From contig CAIXFB010000073.1 of the NCBI GenBank assembly GCA_903918595.1, positions 1 to 6,793 of the forward strand: a DNA stretch of 6,793 nt, in the 5' to 3' direction. Below the pieces are notes generated by a model. The model was not told where the DNA came from and did not search any database. It saw only the letters and a program-made list of their open reading frames with translations. Shown here in pieces: positions 1 to 5,742 of this stretch. This DNA is from an uncultured Actinomycetes bacterium. Its GTDB lineage: Bacteria; Actinomycetota; Actinomycetes; S36-B12. The first letter of the stretch is position 1; each line of letters starts with the position of its first letter. Both the position numbers and the translations under genes were made by a program.

Positions 1-1
1 A

Positions 2-442
2 ACCGGCGATACCGAAGATTTCCTTCGCGCCGGCCGCGCAATCGGTAAGGCCATCGAAGAGTCTGATCGCAAAGTGCTGCTCCTCGCATCGGGGGCACTG
101 TCACATACATTCTGGCCACTGCGTGAACTTCGTCAGCACGAAGCGAGCGACCCATCGAACATTTTCACGCCGGAAGCATGCGCTGCCGACCTCGAGCGAA
201 TCGAGTGGTTCAAGGCCGGCGATCATGCGCGCGTGTTAGCGACCATGCCGGAGTTCTTGAAACATAAGCCTGAGGCGCGGTTCTCTCACTACCTGATGAT
301 GATGGGCGCACTCGGAGAATCAGCCGTGAACGCACCCGGTCGCATGTTTAGCAAATATGAGAATTCCATCGGCACCGGTCAGGTGCACGTCTGGTTCGAT
401 CGACCCAGCCAGGGCTGGACTACAGGTAAGGCGGCAGCATGA
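2..442 (+). CDS. hpaD: LigB-type extradiol dioxygenase, HpaD-like (3' part; 5' end outside window)
   Basis: The reading frame is open from the window edge, so only the last 146 residues are visible; the GTG at 74 is an internal valine codon, not a start. Class III extradiol dioxygenases use Fe(II) and O2 to open a catechol ring next to the hydroxyls. From memory of E. coli HpaD (3,4-dihydroxyphenylacetate 2,3-dioxygenase) three blocks line up: LASGALSHTFW (catalytic His at visible residue 35, codon 104-106), the stretch ending in MMMGALG with the putative iron-ligand Glu at visible residue 91 (codon 272-274), and the C-terminal SIGTGQVHVWF block. The other two iron-ligand histidines would be in the missing N-terminal half. 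The gene ends in a 4-nt ATGA overlap with an HpaG-like gene, which fits homoprotocatechuate meta-cleavage. The exact catechol substrate cannot be read from this part; MhpB-type or protocatechuate-type enzymes are less similar alternatives. Confidence 0.85.
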   Translation, partial: TGDTEDFLRAGRAIGKAIEESDRKVLLLASGALSHTFWPLRELRQHEASDPSNIFTPEACAADLERIEWFKAGDHARVLATMPEFLKHKPEARFSHYLMMMGALGESAVNAPGRMFSKYENSIGTGQVHVWFDRPSQGWTTGKAAA

Positions 443-1320
443 CCGAGTACCGGCGCATTTTGCTCGAAGGAGCACCTGTCCTGACCGTGCGTCACGGTGA
501 GGAACTTGTTGCACCCGACGGTAGATCAGTGGGCATCGAAGAGGCCATCCACTTGCCCCCGAGCGAGCCCAGCAAAATCATCGCGGTGCATCTGAACTAC
601 TCCTCGCGAACCGAGGAGTTCATGACCCGCCTGCCCAGTTCACCCACGTACTTCCATAAACCTGTCACGGCTTTGAACTCACACAAGGGCGCCGTGGTGC
701 GCCCCGAGGGCTGCAAGTGGTTGAACTACGAGGGCGAAATTGTCATCGTGATCGGTCGCACCTGCCGCAATATCTCCCCCGACCAGGCCGGTGATTACAT
801 CGCTGGCTACACCGTGGGCAATGACTACGGTCTGCACGATTTCCGCGACACAGATGCTGGTTCCATGCTGCGGGTTAAGGGTTCAGACACCCTCGCCCCG
901 GTTGGCCCGGGCCTGATCACCGATTGGGATTTTCGTGGCAAGCGCCTTCGCACCATCGTGAACGGCGAGGTGAAGCAAGATGCCAGCACCGATGAACTCG
1001 AATGGGATATGAACTACCTTGTCGCAGACATCGCACGCACCATCACGCTGAGCCCTGGCGATCTGCTCTTTTCCGGTACGCCCGCCAACTCGCGCACGGT
1101 GTACCCAGGTGATGTGGTGCAGGTTGAAGTTGAAGGACTCGGCACGCTCACCAACACCATCGTGTCTGGGCCCGTTCCCATTCGCACCGATTGCGGCGCG
1201 CAACCAACGGAGAGTGAAGAAGTGATTTCCACCGCTATGGGTGGGGACTGGGAGTTCCGCGGCATTCGCACGCCATCCAAGGATTTGTACCCATCGTTAG
1301 TTGAGGAGAAGCAACAATGA
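439..1320 (+). CDS. Fumarylacetoacetate hydrolase family enzyme, HpaG-like isomerase/decarboxylase
   Basis: This 293-residue protein has the FAH fold of HpaG-type enzymes, which isomerise or decarboxylate the dicarboxylic product formed after catechol meta-cleavage and oxidation (5-oxopent-3-ene-1,2,5-tricarboxylate in the homoprotocatechuate route). Visible marks are HLNYSSR at 51-57, YFHKPVTALN at 71-80, the metal-binding NYEGE (E98 and E100) with VGNDY (D129), the VKGSD block around K147, and FSGTPANS at 211-218 before the PGDVV turn. These supply the usual E-x-E plus D metal site. Many family members have a histidine after the LNY motif; here it reads SSRTEEF. About 45 residues follow the last fold motif, a longer tail than I expect for a minimal FAH domain. 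The start is the ATG overlapping the dioxygenase stop (ATGA), with a weak AAGG about 7 nt upstream. Other FAH activities (acylpyruvase, 2-keto-4-pentenoate hydratase-like) are possible; the dioxygenase neighbour favours HpaG. Confidence 0.85.
   Translation: MTEYRRILLEGAPVLTVRHGEELVAPDGRSVGIEEAIHLPPSEPSKIIAVHLNYSSRTEEFMTRLPSSPTYFHKPVTALNSHKGAVVRPEGCKWLNYEGEIVIVIGRTCRNISPDQAGDYIAGYTVGNDYGLHDFRDTDAGSMLRVKGSDTLAPVGPGLITDWDFRGKRLRTIVNGEVKQDASTDELEWDMNYLVADIARTITLSPGDLLFSGTPANSRTVYPGDVVQVEVEGLGTLTNTIVSGPVPIRTDCGAQPTESEEVISTAMGGDWEFRGIRTPSKDLYPSLVEEKQQ
1303..1308 (+). promoter_or_regulatory. Strong ribosome binding site for the ferredoxin gene
   Basis: GAGGAG lies 8 nt before the ATG at 1317, inside the last codons of the preceding FAH gene. 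It is the clearest Shine-Dalgarno in the window and supports the ATG at 1317 as the ferredoxin start. It may allow more translation of this small electron carrier than of its neighbours, whose starts have weak or no visible sites. Confidence 0.7.
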
Positions 1321-1511
1321 TCAAGATCCACGTCGACATGGATAAGTGCCAGCACTACGGCCAGTGCTGCTTTGAGGCCGATGATGTCTTCGCACTCGAC
1401 GACGACGGCAAGCTCGTGTACCAGGAGGAAGCATCCGATGACCGGCTCGCCGATCTGGAGAGCGCTGTCGACGTATGCCCCATGCAGGCGATCACCATCA
1501 CGTCTGCCTGA
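1317..1511 (+). CDS. Single-cluster ferredoxin, probably [3Fe-4S], P450-type
   Basis: This 64-residue acidic protein carries C11-x5-C17 and C54-P55, the three-cysteine pattern of the small 3Fe-4S ferredoxins that pass electrons to actinobacterial cytochromes P450. The position that would hold a fourth cluster cysteine (C-x2-X-x2-C) is Tyr14; in related proteins it is often His or another residue, which is why a 3Fe-4S rather than a 4Fe-4S cluster is proposed. An extra Cys18 follows C17 directly and is probably not a ligand. The segment ADDVFALDDDGK matches the usual region after the first cysteines. It overlaps the FAH stop by ATGA and is followed 6 nt later by a ferredoxin reductase, so the two should work as a pair. 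The oxygenase that receives the electrons is not in the window. Confidence 0.9.
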   Translation: MIKIHVDMDKCQHYGQCCFEADDVFALDDDGKLVYQEEASDDRLADLESAVDVCPMQAITITSA

Positions 1512-1517
1512 TCGGCC

Positions 1518-2699
1518 ATGACCCAGGTCGTGATCGTGGGAGCCGGCCTCGGTGGTCTGCGAGTTGCCGAGTCGCTGCGCGCTGCCGGGTACACCGAGCA
1601 CATCGTTCTCGTCGGTGACGAGGACCACCTGCCTTATAACCGGCCGCCGCTGTCTAAGGAGGCGCTCGCGGGTGGGGTTCAGGTCGAGGACCTGCACTTC
1701 CGTCGCAAGGACTCGATCGACGACGTCGAATGGCGGCTTGGTTCGGGAGTAGTGGCAAGCGACCTGACCGCCCGCACCGTCACGCTCGCCGACGCAACGG
1801 TGCTTCCATTCGACGCTCTGGTCGTGGCAAGCGGCATCCGCCCGCGCATTCTGCCCATCCCCGGACCCACGAAGGGTCGCCACCTGCTGCGCACCGCCGA
1901 CGACGCAGCCGGGTTACGTCATGAAATTGCTCCGGGCACCAGCGTGGTGATCATGGGTGCTGGCTTCATCGGCTGCGAGGTTGCGGCGACTGCGCGCAAA
2001 CTGGGTGCCGAAGTGCATGTGGTTGCTCTCGATGCCGAGCCGATGATTCGTCCGCTCGGCGCCGAACTTGGTGCCGCGATGCGGCGCAGGCACGAGGCGC
2101 ACGGCGTGAATTTCCACATGGGTCGCACGGTTGCCGAGTTCCTCGGTGATGATCATGTGACCGGGGTGCGACTCGACGACGGCACCGAGATCGACGCCAC
2201 CGTGATTGTTGAGGCGGTCGGCTCTGTGACCAATACCGAGTGGCTTGAGGGCAACGATCTCGACCTGTCTGACGGCCTGCTCGTCGACTCCGCCATGGTG
2301 GTGCAGGGCGCCGATGTGCCGATGGTCGCAGTGGGCGATGTGGCCCGGCACCCCAACGCACTTTTCGGTGGCCCACCGCGCCGTATCGAGCACTGGAACA
2401 TCCCCACCGAGACCGGTCGGCGGGCGGGCGCTGCGCTCGCCGCACTGCTGCGCGGTGACGAGCCCGATCGCAGCGCCTTCACCGCAATGCCGTCGTTCTG
2501 GTCCGACCAGTACGAGTACAAGATCCAGTCCTTCGGGATGCCGGGCATCGCTACTTCGAGTGTGGTGGCTGCGGGCAGCGTGGATGAGCCGTGTGTGGTG
2601 GAGTACCACGACGACAGTGGCCTTGTTGGCGTGATCGGTATTGACCGCACCGCTGACCTTGCTCCCTACCGCAAACAACTGGCCCAACGAGGCGCATGA
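1518..2699 (+). CDS. NAD(P)H-dependent FAD ferredoxin reductase
   Basis: This 393-residue flavoprotein is of the putidaredoxin-reductase / BphA4 type and moves electrons from NAD(P)H through FAD to a ferredoxin in the cytoplasm. Visible motifs in order: the N-terminal FAD GxGxxG (G8, G10, G13), the family signature YNRPPLSK at 40-47, VVASGIRPR at 102-110, the second nucleotide-binding GxGxxG (G147, G149, G152, followed by E154), the FAD-contacting VAVGDVA at 270-276, EHWN at 291-294, and FWSDQYEYKIQ at 327-337. The length is typical for the family. The residue ending the second strand of the NAD(P) domain, often Glu in NADH-specific members, looks like Ala170, so cofactor preference is uncertain. 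The ATG at 1518 starts 6 nt after the ferredoxin stop with no strong ribosome site, which suggests translation coupled to the ferredoxin. The natural partner is that ferredoxin. Confidence 0.93.
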   Translation: MTQVVIVGAGLGGLRVAESLRAAGYTEHIVLVGDEDHLPYNRPPLSKEALAGGVQVEDLHFRRKDSIDDVEWRLGSGVVASDLTARTVTLADATVLPFDALVVASGIRPRILPIPGPTKGRHLLRTADDAAGLRHEIAPGTSVVIMGAGFIGCEVAATARKLGAEVHVVALDAEPMIRPLGAELGAAMRRRHEAHGVNFHMGRTVAEFLGDDHVTGVRLDDGTEIDATVIVEAVGSVTNTEWLEGNDLDLSDGLLVDSAMVVQGADVPMVAVGDVARHPNALFGGPPRRIEHWNIPTETGRRAGAALAALLRGDEPDRSAFTAMPSFWSDQYEYKIQSFGMPGIATSSVVAAGSVDEPCVVEYHDDSGLVGVIGIDRTADLAPYRKQLAQRGA

Positions 2700-4138
2700 A
2701 GACACCACCGGCCGAGCCATCCTCGCTAGCACTCGGGGAAGCTCGCGAGGCAGCGTTGGAGTACGCGGCAGAACTTGTCTTGCGGGCGTGGCGAGAGTTT
2801 GATCAGGCTCGAGATGAAGAGCCGGTGCCAAGCGCTGCTTTGCTTGCTGCCCTCACCGAATCACTTCCAGAGGATGCCGCCGATGTGCGGGTGCAACTTG
2901 ACCTTGCTGCCGCAGCCCTCGACACCTCAATCGCCCAATCGCGGCCTCGCTTCTTGGCATACGTGGGCTCCAGTGGCCTGGAGATCGGAGCACTCGCCGA
3001 TCTACTCGCACACTCCTACGACCCGAACCTGGCCATCGACGCAGGTTCGGCCACGAGAATCGAATCGCAAACAATCGAATGGCTTGCTGAGTTTGTGGGT
3101 TACCCCGCCGACTGCGGTTTTTTCACCAGCGGCGGCACCATCAGCAACATCACAGCCCTCGCTGCAGCACGCGAGCGAGCACTCCCGGGCTCGCGCATGA
3201 ACGGCGTGCGGGTTCCGCTGGCCGTGTATTGCTCTGAAGAGGTGCACTACTCGGTCGTGCGCGGCGCAGAACTGCTCGGCATCGGGCGCAATGCGGTGCG
3301 GGCCGTTCCCCTCGATGGCCACCGCAGGATGGATCCCCAAGCACTGGATCATCTGATCGCTGCCGACATCGCCACCGGAGTTATTCCAATGGCGGTAGTG
3401 GCAACATCGGGAACCACGTTAACCGGCGCGATCGATCCACTCGACGCACTTGCGGACGTATGTGAGAAGTACGACGTGTGGTTGCACGTGGACGGCGCCT
3501 ACGGGTTGCCTGCAGCCGGCGCTCCCACCAGTGCACCACTTTTTGCCGGGTTGGCTCGCGCTCACTCAGTCAGCGTCGATGCACATAAATGGCTATTCGT
3601 GCCCAAGGCGTGCAGCGCGATCATGGTACGAGACCGACAATTACTCGCCGCCGCCTTTGCGCACAACGAGGCCTACATTCCACATGTCGACAACGAACTC
3701 AACGCGGTAGACGTGACACTGGAGTACTCGCGGCCGCTGCGCGCTCTCAAACTGTGGCTGGCGTTTCGGGTGCACGGAGCGCGGGCATTTCGCGCGGCTT
3801 TGGAAAGGAATCTGGCGCAAGCCCAGTTGCTCTATGAGTTGGCTTCGCAACATCCAAGGTTTGAGGTGCAACCGTTACCGCCTCAGCTTTCAATCACTCC
3901 GATTCGGCACGTGGTGCCAGACTGCTCAGACGTTGACGCCCACAACGATGCGTTGTGTCGAGCACTGATTGCTGATGGTCGCGTCTACATCTCACCAGCC
4001 ATCATCGACGGGAGTTCTTGGCTACGACCATGCTTCACAAATTTCAGAACTACGGATCACGATGTGCGCGTAGCACTTGAAACTGCTGATGAGGTAGGAC
4101 TCACACTCTGTTCCTCCCAGCACAACGCGACTCACTAG
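2696..4138 (+). CDS. Group II PLP-dependent amino-acid decarboxylase, aromatic-amino-acid type
   Basis: This 480-residue fold-type I PLP enzyme resembles aromatic L-amino-acid decarboxylase (AADC/DDC). Visible landmarks are FTSGGTISN at 143-151 (phosphate-binding loop), HYSV with H184 (the ring-stacking His), ATSGTTLTGAIDPL at 236-249, HVDGAYG with D266 (PLP nitrogen), and DAHKWL with K298 (Schiff-base lysine). All core PLP residues are present, so it should be active. The segment DVTLEYSRPLRALKLW (339-354) aligns with the mobile catalytic loop of this class, where I expect a tyrosine after the Asp (DYR in DDC, commonly DYG in bacteria); here it is Val340. The start ATG overlaps the reductase stop (ATGA), tying it to the ring-cleavage operon. 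A plausible substrate is Phe, Tyr, DOPA or Trp, but residues alone do not settle this. Glutamate- or diaminobutyrate-type decarboxylases are less likely given the motif spellings. Confidence 0.88.
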   Translation: MKTPPAEPSSLALGEAREAALEYAAELVLRAWREFDQARDEEPVPSAALLAALTESLPEDAADVRVQLDLAAAALDTSIAQSRPRFLAYVGSSGLEIGALADLLAHSYDPNLAIDAGSATRIESQTIEWLAEFVGYPADCGFFTSGGTISNITALAAARERALPGSRMNGVRVPLAVYCSEEVHYSVVRGAELLGIGRNAVRAVPLDGHRRMDPQALDHLIAADIATGVIPMAVVATSGTTLTGAIDPLDALADVCEKYDVWLHVDGAYGLPAAGAPTSAPLFAGLARAHSVSVDAHKWLFVPKACSAIMVRDRQLLAAAFAHNEAYIPHVDNELNAVDVTLEYSRPLRALKLWLAFRVHGARAFRAALERNLAQAQLLYELASQHPRFEVQPLPPQLSITPIRHVVPDCSDVDAHNDALCRALIADGRVYISPAIIDGSSWLRPCFTNFRTTDHDVRVALETADEVGLTLCSSQHNATH

Positions 4139-4151
4139 ATATCCTTCACAC

Positions 4152-5714
4152 GTGGCGAACAAGGAAAATCAGGGAGTCTGCTTCCCCCGCGGAGGCGATG
4201 GCAGCAGAAGTACCTCCGCCACCGGCAGAGCGATCTTCGCTGACTCTGTGCGTTCGGTGGATCCGGCGATCGCAGCAAACATTGAGCACACCAAAGATTG
4301 GCGCTCGGGGTACATCGGCCCACTTCGAGACATAGTTCTCGCCGCCGCATCGAGCCCAGAGGCTGCGATTGCGATATCAGATGACGGACTTGAATCGGCC
4401 CACCGAAGATTTACATTTGTGCGCGGCGACGAGGAAATGCAGTTGGCTGCCTCATTCGACAGATTCACCGAACCGGCGTTGGGCTCAGTGACCGTGAAAG
4501 GTCGCACCCCTCGCGATGTCGATCTCTCGGTTCCTTACCAGGGCCGCCGTCTCTTCGGGGCTGATCTTCGTCGGCAAGTAGACGCGTGGGTAGCCGGCGG
4601 TCATGCTGAGCCAAGTTTTGGGGCCGCAATTCACCTGGTGCTTGATAATCCAGAATGGCTCGACCTGCACGACGTGGACATTGCACTGCTCGGCGCAGCC
4701 GCGGAAATGGGACCAACCCGCTCCTTGCTTCGGTGGGGGGCACGAGTGCATGCGGTGGATCTGCCCCGCGCTGATGTGTGGGAGCGGCTGATCACCACTA
4801 CCCGCAATACAGCTGGCAGCCTGCGCATCCCGATCGCACTTGGTGCAGATGGCCAATTGCCATTCACTGTTGGTGGGATCGTTCATCCCGAAGATGACCC
4901 GATCGTCAGCGCGGCCGCTGGCGTGGACCTATTGGGCAGCATGCCTGAAGTTCGCACATGGCTTGCCGAAATCGATCAACCATTCGTGCTGGGTTCCTAT
5001 GCGTATGCAGATGGTGCAGCGCACGCCCGTTTGTCTATGGCAGGTGATGCGATCACCGCATCTTTGCTTGCCGAACGCGATGACCTCACCTTGGCTTTCC
5101 TGGCCACTCCCACCGATGTGTTCGCAGTTCCCATGGAATGCGTCGAGGAGTCTCGCTCTCGCTGGGAGCACCGCGGCCTCGGCGGCCTCCTGCAAGCACC
5201 TCTTCGCATTGTGCGACAGTTCGAACCCAATTATCCGCGCACCTACTCAGCCCAGGCGGGCACTTCCCAGACGGGCACGGACACCGTGGAGTATGGGCTC
5301 AACGACTCACTCATTCCCCAGCAGGGGCCCAACTACATTCTCGCCAAGCGTCTGCAACGCTGGCGGGCGTTGAGTGCCCGAGCCAATGGCACTCCCGTTT
5401 CCTTGAACCTTGCTCCAGCCACCCGCACCAAGTCTGTGATCAAGAACAGAATGCTCGCAGCCGGATACGCAGGTGCTGGCCGGTTCGGCATCGAAGTCTT
5501 TGAACCAGCCACCTCCACCACCTTGATGGCTGCGATGCTGGTGCACGATTTGCGCAACCCAGCATCGTCTGCCAACCCAGAAACCCCGCTGGGCAATCCC
5601 ATGGATCTCTTTGTGCAGGGTGCGAACCACGGCGGTTTGTGGCGCACCGCCTACTCCCCGCGTTCGGTACTGGGCGTGGCCGTGGTGCTAGGAATGTTCG
5701 AATCGCGCGCCTAA
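4152..5714 (+). CDS. Unrecognised 520-residue protein with a Rossmann-like segment
   Basis: I do not recognise this family. Residues 176-206 read like a Rossmann unit: a hydrophobic strand (IALLGAAAEMG), a helix, then GARVHAVDLPR, with Asp203 at the end of the second strand where NAD- or SAM-binding folds place an acid. The usual GxGxxG is replaced by G-A-A-A-E-M-G. Later stretches look like ordered globular sequence (IPIALGADGQLPFTVGG, PFVLGSYAYADG, VFAVPMECVEESRSRWEHRG), and the C terminus has a hydrophobic run (SVLGVAVVLGMF). There is no signal peptide and no convincing membrane segment. The first roughly 30 residues are polar and low in pattern; the GTG at 4152 is the earliest start after the upstream in-frame stop at 4095 but lacks a visible ribosome site, so a later GTG (4248 or 4257) is possible. 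It begins 13 nt after the decarboxylase and is probably co-transcribed. A dehydrogenase-like or methyltransferase-like role is conceivable but unproven. Confidence 0.8.
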   Translation: MANKENQGVCFPRGGDGSRSTSATGRAIFADSVRSVDPAIAANIEHTKDWRSGYIGPLRDIVLAAASSPEAAIAISDDGLESAHRRFTFVRGDEEMQLAASFDRFTEPALGSVTVKGRTPRDVDLSVPYQGRRLFGADLRRQVDAWVAGGHAEPSFGAAIHLVLDNPEWLDLHDVDIALLGAAAEMGPTRSLLRWGARVHAVDLPRADVWERLITTTRNTAGSLRIPIALGADGQLPFTVGGIVHPEDDPIVSAAAGVDLLGSMPEVRTWLAEIDQPFVLGSYAYADGAAHARLSMAGDAITASLLAERDDLTLAFLATPTDVFAVPMECVEESRSRWEHRGLGGLLQAPLRIVRQFEPNYPRTYSAQAGTSQTGTDTVEYGLNDSLIPQQGPNYILAKRLQRWRALSARANGTPVSLNLAPATRTKSVIKNRMLAAGYAGAGRFGIEVFEPATSTTLMAAMLVHDLRNPASSANPETPLGNPMDLFVQGANHGGLWRTAYSPRSVLGVAVVLGMFESRA

Positions 5715-5742
5715 CCGAATTTTCTTGTATACGCATCTATAT

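Noticed and set aside
74..442. GTG at 74 as the start of a separate 122-residue protein
   Set aside because: The same frame is open to the window edge, and residues before it match HpaD-type sequence (AIGKAIE), so it is an internal valine of a truncated gene.
1014..1883. Long leftward frame of 289 codons spanning the FAH, ferredoxin and reductase genes
   Set aside because: It runs antisense through three well-supported genes, its translation has no recognisable motif and unusual composition, and such frames are common opposite high-GC genes.
1914..2831. Long leftward frame of 305 codons opposite the reductase and the decarboxylase start
   Set aside because: It is antisense to conserved motifs of the reductase and rich in His and Arg with no domain pattern; explained by codon bias on the other strand.
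4077..4105. TTGAAA as a -35 element for a promoter before the 520-residue gene
   Set aside because: No acceptable -10 hexamer occurs at the right distance (CTCACA at 17 nt); the 13-nt gap to the preceding gene favours co-transcription.
5715..5742. Possible bidirectional terminator between the convergent genes
   Set aside because: The stretch is AT-rich but contains only a 6-nt GTATAC palindrome and no stable stem followed by a T run.
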